Source: an uncultured Eubacterium sp. (GTDB taxonomy: Bacteria; Bacillota_A; Clostridia; Lachnospirales; Lachnospiraceae). From it: a DNA stretch of 58,373 bases. This document shows positions 17,840 to 27,290 of the stretch, one piece after another. The DNA lies in contig CAOKJJ010000005.1 of the NCBI GenBank assembly GCA_948468465.1, positions 1 through 58,373 on the forward strand. Direction: 5' to 3'. The translations under genes were made by a program, and so were the position numbers. The notes beneath the pieces were generated by a model. That model was not told the origin of the DNA and searched no databases. It worked only from the letters and a program-made list of their open reading frames with translations. Each line of letters begins with the position of its first letter. Within the stretch, counting starts at the first letter, position 1.

Positions 17840-19612
17840 ATGAACCTGACAAATTTTTTAAAACAGACAGATGCCCTTACGGTGCAATATTCAGCAGAGC
17901 AGCTCATTTCTTTTATTCATGAGATCGGGAGAGTTTTACCAGAGCAGCGCAGGGAAGCTTTTCTGAAAATGTTGAAAGCTGCCGGGAATAAAGCGGCAGC
18001 AGCATCACACAAAAATGAGGCAAAAGATACTGAATTTGATGAAATGTATCGCCGTATCAGAGATAATTTAAAGAGTATTGATTCACAGGAAGTTGCGATT
18101 ACCGGAATATTGAATGAAGAATATGATGACTGGTATGATGATAGTGATGAGGAGTTTTACTACCAGGACAGCAGTGGTCTTTCAGATATGCTTGAGGAAG
18201 CCTGTGATTTTGTGCATCTTTGTATGGATAGGGAGAGATATCAGGAAGGCTTGAATGTTGGAAGCCAAATGTTAGTAATGGAAATTTTATGTGAAAGTGA
18301 ATATGGCGATCAAGAATTTTCGATTCGGGATATGGTATATTATAAGCTTTTGAATTATGACCTGAGAAAGCTTGTACTTGATACGGCATATTGTGCTTAT
18401 CATGCAGTGCCGCTTGCAAAACGTCCGGAGGCATTATATGAAGTTATTTCGAATGGAAAAAAGGATACAATTACATTAGAAGCAGTGATGCAGCATGGAG
18501 ATGAAGGATTACCAGCAATAGAAGAGTTTCTGCCGCTTTGGATTACATATCTTAGCGATAAGACAGGACATGATGCTGACCGTTTTATTTTGGAAGCTGT
18601 TGGTATGTTAAATGATATTTCATTAGAGGTACAGTACGCGGAAAAATATGCTGCTGTCCATCCGGGATTATATTTGAGTATATTGGAAAATGGGAAATAT
18701 GGGGCGGCGAATGATATGGTATCCATAGGAATAAAAGCGATGAAGGCGGTTCCAAAAAAATATATGATACGCAGCAGGATAGCATTGAAAACGGCTGAGT
18801 ATGTGATTGAGGCTGAAAGGGAAATGTCCTTGCTGCAAAAATGCTGTTTTGCCGCATTTGAATCTGATACATCAGCTCTGAATTATCTTCGGGTGCTGTT
18901 AAACGGATATGAAAGCGAACAGAAAAAGGAAGCGCTTCAAAAAACTTTTATGAATTTATCTTTAAAGAACAATAGTAATCCTTTCAGCATGTATGAAACC
19001 CGTTATTCAAACATTGAGAGGGAAGAAAACAGAATGGACAGCAATATGTTTTTACTGCTCAGATTTTTAGACGGGCAGTTTGCGGATGTATTGAGCGAGG
19101 GATTGAACAAAAAGGATGCGTTAGGCTGGACGGGATCATTTATGAAACAGGGGATTGCGTTGTATCTGTTATATTTACATGAGGGAAGATGGGATGGTAA
19201 GGGAACTGACGCCATGATAAAGATGGTAAAAGAGGCAATGAGATTTTCCGCGGAAGAATATCGAAAAGGCACCTGTGGGTTTGAAGGAATGGACGAAAAT
19301 GAACTGTTTAGACAGTTATTTTTAAAATGGAAGTCTATGGTGCCGATGGAGGAGGATATTAAAAACCGTGCAGTAAAAAAAATCACGGCGCTGCTTGAAA
19401 AGCGGACAGCAGGAATTATGGATGCAAACCGCAGAAACTATTATGGAGAATGCGCAGCGTATATTGCCGCTTTGGGCGAGGTACGGGAATCTATGGGTGA
19501 GACAGGCGCAAAACAGAGGCTTATGACAGTGTATAAGGATAGGTATCCGCGAAGGAGCGCATTTCGGGAGGAAATGAGAAAGTATGGCTGGATAGATACT
19601 AAGAGAAAATAG
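17840..19612 (+). CDS. Unknown 590-residue helical protein at the end of the BREX operon
   Basis: The start at ATG 17840 has a TTGGAG 7 bases upstream and lies 13 bases after pglZ, so it is the last gene of the operon. I do not recognise a family. The protein is predicted almost wholly helical, with repeated helix pairs reminiscent of TPR/HEAT-type solenoids (for example ACDFVHLCMDRERYQEGLNV). It has a very acidic patch near residue 95 (DDWYDDSDEEFYY). No Walker A, protease Ser-Lys, nuclease or zinc motif is seen. It occupies the place where type 1 BREX loci carry the Lon-like brxL, but does not resemble it. A scaffold or specificity role is speculation. Confidence 0.8.
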   Translation: MNLTNFLKQTDALTVQYSAEQLISFIHEIGRVLPEQRREAFLKMLKAAGNKAAAASHKNEAKDTEFDEMYRRIRDNLKSIDSQEVAITGILNEEYDDWYDDSDEEFYYQDSSGLSDMLEEACDFVHLCMDRERYQEGLNVGSQMLVMEILCESEYGDQEFSIRDMVYYKLLNYDLRKLVLDTAYCAYHAVPLAKRPEALYEVISNGKKDTITLEAVMQHGDEGLPAIEEFLPLWITYLSDKTGHDADRFILEAVGMLNDISLEVQYAEKYAAVHPGLYLSILENGKYGAANDMVSIGIKAMKAVPKKYMIRSRIALKTAEYVIEAEREMSLLQKCCFAAFESDTSALNYLRVLLNGYESEQKKEALQKTFMNLSLKNNSNPFSMYETRYSNIEREENRMDSNMFLLLRFLDGQFADVLSEGLNKKDALGWTGSFMKQGIALYLLYLHEGRWDGKGTDAMIKMVKEAMRFSAEEYRKGTCGFEGMDENELFRQLFLKWKSMVPMEEDIKNRAVKKITALLEKRTAGIMDANRRNYYGECAAYIAALGEVRESMGETGAKQRLMTVYKDRYPRRSAFREEMRKYGWIDTKRK

Positions 19613-19718
19613 ATGCATTATTTTGTATGTATCAGAAAATCTGGATGCTGCGATAGAGAAATAAAAGAGTTTTGGTCAGTAATGGTTTTTCTATAAAAAT
19701 GAAATAAGTTTTATTTTC

Positions 19719-19758
19719 GGCAGCGATTGATCCTAACGGACAATAGGCTGCCTTTTTT
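19719..19758 (+). terminator. Rho-independent terminator after the BREX operon
   Basis: GGCAGC (19719-19724) pairs with GCTGCC (19747-19752). An inner stem of ATTG.TCC against GGA.CAAT closes on a TAAC loop, and six T follow. It separates the BREX operon from the two-component operon downstream. Confidence 0.75.
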
Positions 19759-19812
19759 ATTTGATTAAGATCGAATGCGTCTGAACGTAAAAACGGGAGG
19801 TACAGAACAGAA

Positions 19813-20502
19813 ATGAAGATACTGCTTATCGAAGATGATATGGAAATCAGTGAGATGCTGAAAAGCTTTCTTGCATCGGAAGGGTTTGAGGTTGTGACGG
19901 CCTGTGACGGAGAGATGGCTTGTGAAAAGTTTTTTGAAGATACATACAGTCTGGTGCTGCTGGATCTTATGATTCCCAAGATAGATGGCATGAAAGTCAT
20001 GCATAGGATAAGGGAAAAGAGTATGGTTCCAATTACTATCGTTTCTGCAAAGGATTCGGATTCTGATAAGTCATTGGGACTGGGCCTTGGGGCGGATGAT
20101 TATGTTACGAAGCCTTTTTCTGTGACAGAAGTGTTAGCCAGAATTAAAGCAAATATAAGGAGAAGCACACAGTATGCGGCTGGCCCTGGCAGTGAGGAGC
20201 GCAGAATTACAAGAGGTGAGCTTGTGCTTGATACAGGTGATTATTCTGTCATGAAAAATGGAGAGAAGATAGAGCTGACGGCAAAGGAGTTTGAGATTTT
20301 AAAGCTGCTTATGACAAATCCACACAAAGTATATACAAAAGAACAAATCTATGCTTCTGTATGGAAGGATGCCTATCTTGGAGATGAAAATGCGGTGAAT
20401 GTGCATATGAGCAGGCTGCGGAACAAAATAGAGGATCATTCCCGCAGTCCAAAGTATATCATTACTGTATGGGGAATCGGATATAAGCTGGGAGAAGTGT
20501 AA
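19813..20502 (+). CDS. OmpR/PhoB-family response regulator
   Basis: 229 residues: a receiver domain (acidic pocket LLIEDDMEI; phospho-Asp in LVLLDLMIPKIDG ~res 52; Lys in VTKPF) followed by a winged helix (ELTAKEFEILKLLMTNP ... VNVHMSRLRNKIE). It ends immediately before the histidine kinase gene, with two ABC-exporter genes further on. This arrangement is seen in bacitracin/lantibiotic-sensing modules, where the regulator activates the exporter. GGGAGG lies 12 bases before the ATG. Confidence 0.93.
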   Translation: MKILLIEDDMEISEMLKSFLASEGFEVVTACDGEMACEKFFEDTYSLVLLDLMIPKIDGMKVMHRIREKSMVPITIVSAKDSDSDKSLGLGLGADDYVTKPFSVTEVLARIKANIRRSTQYAAGPGSEERRITRGELVLDTGDYSVMKNGEKIELTAKEFEILKLLMTNPHKVYTKEQIYASVWKDAYLGDENAVNVHMSRLRNKIEDHSRSPKYIITVWGIGYKLGEV

Positions 20503-21438
20503 ATGAGTGATCAAACGATTATATTTTTTCTTGTCTGTATGAATATAGGTTTGCTGGCAGTTGTATGTTATCAGCGGTTTGCTTTTCACAAAGGCATGGA
20601 GAAAAAGCTGAAATATATGTGGGAAAAACTGTCGGATATTTTAGATATGGACAGTGACGAAAAGATTATGGTTTTTACAGATCATGAAGTTTTGATAAAT
20701 TTATGCGGACAGATAAACCGGATGCTGCTGGAGCGGCAAAAAATAAAAAAAGATTACAGAAAGCAGGAGATATCTGCGAAAAGGATGCTTTCGAATATTT
20801 CGCATGATATGAAAACGCCGTTAACCGTTATTCTGGGTTATTTGGAAATGATGCGGATGCAGGATGATAAGAACGAGACACTGCGGAAAGTGGAAACGAA
20901 AGCCAGGCAGGTTCTGGAACTGATCAATCAATTTTTTACACTGGCAAAACTGGAAGCGGGAGATTTAAATATAGAAATAACAAAAATAAATATCAGCGAA
21001 TTGTGCAGGGAAAATGTGCTTGGATTTTACGAGCTGCTGCTCCAAAAGCAATTTCAAGTGGAATTGTCAATTCCGGAACAGGATTTTTTTGTGCAGGGAG
21101 ATAAGGAGTCTATAGACAGAATTTTAAATAATCTGCTGTCAAATGCGATCCGTTATGGCAGTGATGGACAATATATAGGCCTTTTTCTGCGGGAAGAGAA
21201 ACAATTTATTTATATTGATATTATGGATAAAGGAGCAGGGATTGAAAAGGAGTTTGCGGCCAGTGTATTTGAACGGCTGTATACAATGGAAGACTCCCGC
21301 AATCGTCAGATACAGGGCAATGGATTAGGGCTGACCATTGCGAAGAATCTTGCGAATCAGATGGGCGGGGATATTTCACTGGAGAGTGAACCGGGAGTCA
21401 GGACAGTGTTTACTGTAAAATTGAAAAGGATTATATAG
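20503..21438 (+). CDS. Sensor histidine kinase of the exporter module
   Basis: 311 residues with a single N-terminal membrane helix (IIFFLVCMNIGLLAVVCY) and almost no extracellular part. The H-box is SNISHDMKTPLTVILGY (~res 95-111), with N-box NNLLSNAIRYG, G1 DKGAGI and G2 GNGLGLTIAK. Directly abuts the response regulator stop, so it is the cognate kinase. Kinases with no sensory loop next to ABC exporters usually sense through the transporter (BceS-like intramembrane sensing), but that mode is inferred; only one helix is seen here. Confidence 0.92.
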   Translation: MSDQTIIFFLVCMNIGLLAVVCYQRFAFHKGMEKKLKYMWEKLSDILDMDSDEKIMVFTDHEVLINLCGQINRMLLERQKIKKDYRKQEISAKRMLSNISHDMKTPLTVILGYLEMMRMQDDKNETLRKVETKARQVLELINQFFTLAKLEAGDLNIEITKINISELCRENVLGFYELLLQKQFQVELSIPEQDFFVQGDKESIDRILNNLLSNAIRYGSDGQYIGLFLREEKQFIYIDIMDKGAGIEKEFAASVFERLYTMEDSRNRQIQGNGLGLTIAKNLANQMGGDISLESEPGVRTVFTVKLKRII

Positions 21439-21507
21439 CAATGGCAGCAGCATTATTTTTGCGGAAGGAATCAGAAAAGAAATCATACAAGGAATAAGGA
21501 GAGAAAA

Positions 21508-21544
21508 GGAAAAAATAAAAGGAAAAATAAAAGGAAAAATAAAA
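21508..21544 (+). repeat. Threefold 12-base purine-rich tandem repeat
   Basis: Three copies of AGGAAAAATAAA (the first with one extra A) lie in an almost pure-purine stretch, 21,460-21,580, between the kinase and the ABC ATPase. A TATAAT at 21616-21621, without a convincing -35, follows and may give the exporter its own promoter. Confidence 0.7.
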
Positions 21545-21645
21545 GAAAGAAACAAGAAAGAAAAAAGGAAAGAAATTTGTAAGAATTGGGCAAGAGTTTT
21601 GAAAAATCGAGACGTTATAATGGTTTTTGAAAGGGGGCAGAGAAA

Positions 21646-22563
21646 ATGCCGAATGTGATACAGGTCAATCAATTAACAAAAACCATTGATGGGAAAGATT
21701 TGGTTAAGAATGTAAATATGCATGTGAAAAAGGGTGAGATTTACGGATTTTTGGGGCCGAACGGGGCCGGTAAGACAACAGTAATGAAAATGATTACAAA
21801 TCTCTGGAAGCCGACGCAGGGGGAGGTCTGGCTGTTTGGAGAAAGGCTGACGCCTGCTTCTTATGAGGTGCTGAAAAGAATTGGCAGCATGATTGAATTT
21901 CCAAGCTTTTATGAGCATATGAGCGGGAAAGATAATCTGCAGCTGCATTGTGAGTATATGGGATATTATGCTCCCGGCAGTGTGGAAAATGCGCTTGAGA
22001 TGCTGGGGATGTCAGAAGCGGCAGGAAAGCCGGTAAAAAGTTATTCTCTGGGTATGAAGCAGCGGCTGGGAATTGCGCGTGCGGTTTTGAGCAAACCGGA
22101 AATTCTTATTTTGGATGAACCGACAAACGGACTTGACCCGGCTGGCATGAAGCAGATCAGGGATTTGTTCCAGATGCTGTGTACGGAATATGGAATCACG
22201 ATTATGATATCCAGCCATTTGCTTTCGGAAGTGGAAAGCATTGCGGATACGATTGGTGTGATTCATCGCGGAACTATGATGAAAGAGATTTCTATGAGAG
22301 AGATTACGGAGATGAACACAGCGTATATTGAGATCACTGTGGAAGATGCAAAGAAAGCGGCTTATATTTTAGCTGATAAATTAGAACTGGATCATTTTAA
22401 AATTATAGATGAAAAGTGTATTCGGATTTATGATATCAGAACAGATACCAAAGAGATTGCAAAGGTATTGGCCATGCACGGGGCAGAGATCATTTCTATT
22501 GTCAAAAAAGCGGAGAGTCTTGAGGATTATTTCTTAAAGCTGACAGGAGGGGGGATAAGGTAA
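21646..22563 (+). CDS. BcrA-like ABC exporter ATP-binding protein
   Basis: 305 residues: Walker A GPNGAGKTT (~res 40), signature SYSLGMKQRLGIARA, Walker B ILILDEPTNGLDPAG, H-loop SSHLLSEV, then a ~90-residue C-terminal extension typical of BcrA/lantibiotic-immunity ATPases. It supplies energy for the membrane subunit encoded next (1-base TAATG overlap). With the upstream two-component pair it probably protects against a peptide antibiotic; the substrate cannot be read from sequence. GGGGG lies ahead of the ATG. Confidence 0.9.
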   Translation: MPNVIQVNQLTKTIDGKDLVKNVNMHVKKGEIYGFLGPNGAGKTTVMKMITNLWKPTQGEVWLFGERLTPASYEVLKRIGSMIEFPSFYEHMSGKDNLQLHCEYMGYYAPGSVENALEMLGMSEAAGKPVKSYSLGMKQRLGIARAVLSKPEILILDEPTNGLDPAGMKQIRDLFQMLCTEYGITIMISSHLLSEVESIADTIGVIHRGTMMKEISMREITEMNTAYIEITVEDAKKAAYILADKLELDHFKIIDEKCIRIYDIRTDTKEIAKVLAMHGAEIISIVKKAESLEDYFLKLTGGGIR

Positions 22564-23267
22564 TGTTAAAGCTGATCGAATTGGAATGGAAGAAAAATAA
22601 TATCGGCAAGTATATGAAAGGGGTTCTTATTGCCGCGGCGCTGCTTGATTTGTTTATTTTCGCGCTTGCTTTTTGGGGCATTGCGAATGATCCTGATGGT
22701 ACGCTGGATGCCACAGAGGGGATGGATATTATTTCAGCCCCGATTGAAATGTTTACAAGCGTCGTATTTTTGGTTTTTACAAGCGTTATGCTGTCGTCCT
22801 TTATTGTCAGTGCATATAAAAATAAAACTATGAATCTGATGTTTTCTTATCCGATCAAAAGACAGAAAATATTAGTGTCTCAAATGACGGCAGTATGGAT
22901 TTTTAACTTTGCCGCTATGGTTGTTACGAAGCTGTTTATTTATACGTGCGTATATATGGGCTCACTGCGTCTGCAGTCATCCTTTCGTATTGACTTTCAC
23001 ATGGGGAGCCTGAACTTTTATGTGCAGCTGCTGATGAAGTCTGCTGTAGTTGTAAGCATGAGCTTTATTGCGTTGTTTGTTGGCATGAAAATGAAATCGG
23101 CAAAGGCAACGATCATAGCTTCTTTTATATTAGTGTTTTTGACACAGGCAAATGTTGGTGATTTTACGTTGGCGGACAACTTTATATTTCCGGTTGTTCT
23201 GACGACGGTATCTTTTGTATTTGCAGCGCTGTCTGTGATGCATGCAGAAACAAAAGACCTGTTATAA
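22563..23267 (+). CDS. ABC exporter permease subunit (ABC-2/BcrB-like)
   Basis: 234 residues with about six hydrophobic helices, an N-terminal LELEWKKNN start and a loop FSYPIKRQKILVSQ, as in ABC-2 permeases of bacitracin/lantibiotic export systems. Start codon overlaps the ATPase stop. Its 3' end overlaps the end of a convergent, broken GNAT gene by 6 bases; no clear terminator is seen. Confidence 0.85.
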   Translation: MLKLIELEWKKNNIGKYMKGVLIAAALLDLFIFALAFWGIANDPDGTLDATEGMDIISAPIEMFTSVVFLVFTSVMLSSFIVSAYKNKTMNLMFSYPIKRQKILVSQMTAVWIFNFAAMVVTKLFIYTCVYMGSLRLQSSFRIDFHMGSLNFYVQLLMKSAVVVSMSFIALFVGMKMKSAKATIIASFILVFLTQANVGDFTLADNFIFPVVLTTVSFVFAALSVMHAETKDLL

Positions 23268-23719
23268 AAGCTGTTTTTCCATAATTTCGTAAACGAGCTT
23301 CACATCATTTTCTAATTCATAGATACCATGGCCTGTTGTCTGATAGCCTCTGTGTTCGTAAAAAAATACGGCTGGGAGTGAAGCATCTAACACACACGTA
23401 TGGCTGGCCTGCATGATCTTGGTTTCTAAAGCATCCATAATCTGTGAGCCGCATCCATGTTTTTGATAGTCAGGCAATACGTATAATCCTGTAATATGGT
23501 TGTGATAAAACAGCCGGTGGCAACAATTGTATTGCCATCCATCAATACGCCCATATTTCCGGTGGCTATGCCATCTGAGATATGGGTTTTGCTGTGATGA
23601 CGGCAAAAGAAATCCGTGACTTCCTTCGGGTAATATTTTGGATAGATTGTTTGGATTGTAGTCTGTAAAATGTGATAAATGGCGTCTGTCATATCGAAAG
23701 TGGCTGTTGTATACTTCAT
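23262..23719 (-). pseudogene. GNAT N-acetyltransferase gene broken by one frameshift
   Basis: The N-terminal half starts at ATG 23717-23719 (MKYTTATFDM..., GGAG upstream) and carries the central strand VLMDGNTIVATGC. The C-terminal half, in another frame, continues HITGLYVLPDYQKHGCGSQI (the acetyl-CoA loop) and FFYEHRGYQTTG, the standard GNAT ending. The frames cross near 23,500-23,512. A single-base indel there would restore a protein of about 150 residues. It is either a pseudogene or a sequencing error. Convergent with the ABC operon. Confidence 0.75.
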
Positions 23720-23811
23720 ATGTTTTCTCCTTGTATAATAAAAATGATAGAACAAGTATATCATATGCAGGAACATAAATCATCATTTTTGATGCAAAAA
23801 GAAAGCAAAGG

Positions 23812-23820
23812 TGGTATAAT
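23812..23820 (+). promoter_or_regulatory. Extended -10 promoter for the ArsC/Spx-like gene
   Basis: TGGTATAAT, a TGn-extended consensus -10, about 95 bases before the ATG at 23917. No good -35 is present (TTGATG at 23789 is spaced 20 bases away). Confidence 0.5.
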
Positions 23821-23916
23821 CGTATAACACAAGATCTAAATTGTCACGTCAATAGAACATGAATGTAAACAGCTGTTGGGGGAGACAATAAAGTAAAAAC
23901 AGAAAGGAAAATGATT

Positions 23917-24267
23917 ATGTTATTTATACAATATCCAAAGTGTTCTACATGCAGGAAGGCTAAAAAGTGGCTGGAAGATCATCAGATTGCATTTACGGAC
24001 CGCCATATCGCAGAAGATCATCCGTCTTATGAGGAGTTAAAGCAGTGGCATGAGAACAGTGGCCTGCCGCTAAAGCGGTTTTTTAATACCAGCGGAGTAC
24101 TGTACAAAGAGATGCAGTTAAAAAATAAGCTGCCTGAGATGAGTGAGGAAGAACAGCTGCAGCTTCTTGCGACGAATGGAATGCTTGTAAAGCGCCCGAT
24201 TGTAGTGGATGATACAAAGATTTTGGTTGGATTTAAGGAGGCGGAGTGGGAAGAGAAGCTTTTATAA
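23917..24267 (+). CDS. ArsC/Spx/MgsR-family thioredoxin-fold protein
   Basis: 116 residues from ATG 23917, which has AAAGGA at the right distance (ATG 23911 is too close). The first strand FIQYPKCSTCRKAKKWL carries a CxxC redox motif, and LVKRPIVV holds the conserved Arg-Pro of the ArsC/YffB/Spx fold. Proteins with CxxC in this family are either glutaredoxin-like reductases or RNA-polymerase-binding stress regulators (Spx, MgsR); the sequence alone does not decide. Single gene between divergently oriented GNAT remnant and gdhA. Confidence 0.85.
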   Translation: MLFIQYPKCSTCRKAKKWLEDHQIAFTDRHIAEDHPSYEELKQWHENSGLPLKRFFNTSGVLYKEMQLKNKLPEMSEEEQLQLLATNGMLVKRPIVVDDTKILVGFKEAEWEEKLL

Positions 24268-24358
24268 GAGGAAAATTTCTTAATAAGAAGAAAAGCGTTT
24301 AGAGTAGTTTAAATAAAAGTTGTGATAAAAACTTAAGAAAATAAGGAAATTTGCTAAA

Positions 24359-24390
24359 AAATGAAAAATATCTTGCAGTCTTTTTCATTT
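24359..24390 (+). other. Hairpin in the gdhA leader
   Basis: AAATGAAAAA (24359-24368) pairs with TTTTTCATTT (24381-24390) around a 12-base loop. It is followed by AT-rich sequence and then AAAAGGAG before gdhA. It could end transcription of the upstream gene or fold in the gdhA leader. A single G-C pair makes it weak. Confidence 0.35.
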
Positions 24391-24403
24391 CATAATAAAA
24401 TAA

Positions 24404-25783
<1,380 letters not shown>

Positions 25784-25799
25784 TGCATTTATGATTGGG

Positions 25800-25825
25800 A
25801 AGGACTCTTCGGAGTCCTTTTCTTT
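25800..25825 (+). terminator. Strong terminator after gdhA
   Basis: An 8-bp perfect stem AAGGACTC/GAGTCCTT with a TTCG tetraloop (25800-25819), followed by TTCTTT. Confidence 0.9.
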
Positions 25826-25865
25826 ATAGAAAAAATAAAAAAAGAAAATATATAAAATTGATAAT

Positions 25866-27131
25866 ATGAAAAGAAATATGACAGCGATAAAAAAATTTTC
25901 GAACTTCCATGTATTAGCCGTTTTATGCATGGGAATTATTTTATTTAATATAGGTTTTGATTTCTGCAGTTATCAGAATTATGAGGATAAAATGGATATT
26001 ATAGGCTGGATGGCGGCTGCGGAAGGGGATCTGAGGCTGGATACAGCCATAGAATTATTAAAATCAGATGACTTTTATGAAAGTGATTTATTAGAGCAGT
26101 ATGGATATCAGAACAGTTCTCAGAATAAGTATTATGTGCTGTATAAAAAACAGTGTGTGATATGTGCGGCCTGTACCGTTGGATTTTTCTTTGCTTTTTG
26201 TATTGTGCTGCGGCTGCGTGAGAAACAGCGAAGGAAGGTGCAAAAAGGGTATTTGAAAGAGCTTGGGAAACGCATGGCTACATTTCGGGAAAATCAGACA
26301 GAGGGACAAGATATTGTATGTTCACAGTATCCTGCACTTGAAGGGACTGAGGCAGAGGCGGAATATATTCGTGAACAGCTGGAAATGATGCAGGCAGCGA
26401 TGCGGTTTGAACAAGAAAAGGCGTATGCGGAAAAAGAAAAAACGAAAGGGTTTGCCACGGATTTGTCGCATCAGTTAAAGACGCCGGTAGCAGCGCTGGA
26501 TACGTGTTTTTCTGTGTTGGAAGACCAGACGTTATGTGAGGCGGAGCGGCAGGAATTTTACGGACGCTGCAGATCTGAACTGGAAGGTCTGAAATCGCTG
26601 CTGGATGCATTGGTGCAGATTTCCTATATGGAAACCGGGATGATTCAGATTGAGCAAAAACAAGTAATGCTTTTGGATACCTTGCTTGCGGCGGTTAACC
26701 GGATTTATACAAAGGCATCGGCAAAGCAGATTGAGCTGGGGGTTGATTATGATCCTGATATGGAACAGATGGTTATTTTTCAGGATCAGAAGTGGCTGTG
26801 TGAGGCTTTTGTGAATCTGCTGGATAATGCGGTTAAGTACAGTCCGGAGGGAAGTGAGGTACGGATTTTGGTGCAAAAGCGGATTAGCTTTGTACAGATC
26901 GAAATTGCAGACCAGGGAATCGGTATTCCCAAAAACGAGCGGCATAAAGTATTTCAGAGGTTTTACCGGGGTAGAGATCACAGAGTAAGAACGAGCAGCG
27001 GATCGGGAGTAGGGCTGTATCTCGTACGCAGGATTGTCGAAGAGCATCATGGAAGCATATCGGTCCGGCCGGCAAAACGGGCAGAATCTGGTTATCCGGG
27101 AAGCATATTTGTTGTAAATCTTCCAGCTTAG
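25866..27131 (+). CDS. Sensor histidine kinase without an adjacent response regulator
   Basis: 421 residues: membrane helix ~15-31, an extracellular loop of about 70 residues, a second helix ~98-115, then a coiled linker and kinase core. H-box DLSHQLKTPVAALD (~res 200), N-box NLLDNAVKYSPEG, G1 DQGIGIPKNE, G2 GSGVGLYLVRR. The length and layout match the kinases that normally follow an OmpR-type regulator and precede an FtsX-type ABC exporter. Here only the gdhA terminator and 40 bases of AT-rich sequence lie upstream; the regulator is absent and no good ribosome site is visible. Its partner must be encoded elsewhere, or the locus has lost it. Confidence 0.9.
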   Translation: MKRNMTAIKKFSNFHVLAVLCMGIILFNIGFDFCSYQNYEDKMDIIGWMAAAEGDLRLDTAIELLKSDDFYESDLLEQYGYQNSSQNKYYVLYKKQCVICAACTVGFFFAFCIVLRLREKQRRKVQKGYLKELGKRMATFRENQTEGQDIVCSQYPALEGTEAEAEYIREQLEMMQAAMRFEQEKAYAEKEKTKGFATDLSHQLKTPVAALDTCFSVLEDQTLCEAERQEFYGRCRSELEGLKSLLDALVQISYMETGMIQIEQKQVMLLDTLLAAVNRIYTKASAKQIELGVDYDPDMEQMVIFQDQKWLCEAFVNLLDNAVKYSPEGSEVRILVQKRISFVQIEIADQGIGIPKNERHKVFQRFYRGRDHRVRTSSGSGVGLYLVRRIVEEHHGSISVRPAKRAESGYPGSIFVVNLPA

Positions 27132-27164
27132 GAATTGTGCATAAGTTATTTCAGCACAGTTCCT
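27130..27164 (+). other. Hairpin at the end of the orphan kinase gene
   Basis: AGGAATTGTGC (27130-27140) pairs with GCACAGTTCCT (27154-27164) with one G-U pair. No T-run follows, so it may be a mRNA-stabilising or weak termination structure. Confidence 0.45.
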
Positions 27165-27174
27165 TAGAAAGTGT

Positions 27175-27190
27175 CTTACAAAACTGTAAG
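27175..27190 (+). promoter_or_regulatory. Palindromic operator candidate upstream of the ABC exporter
   Basis: CTTACA-AAAC-TGTAAG is a perfect 6-bp inverted repeat; an extra half site TGTAAG lies at 27217-27222, just before a TATACT -10-like element at 27236-27241. Position about 100 bases before the exporter ATG fits a response-regulator binding site. Confidence 0.5.
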
Positions 27191-27290
27191 TATTATTTAA
27201 AAGATTGAAAGCGTAGTGTAAGCTGTGCATGTTAATATACTATTATAAACGAGATATGGGACGCTGAAATGCGGGAAAGGAATTTGCGCT

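Noticed and set aside
17840..19612. The last BREX-operon gene as brxL
   Set aside because: No Walker A or Lon protease Ser-Lys region, and length and helical pattern do not fit BrxL.
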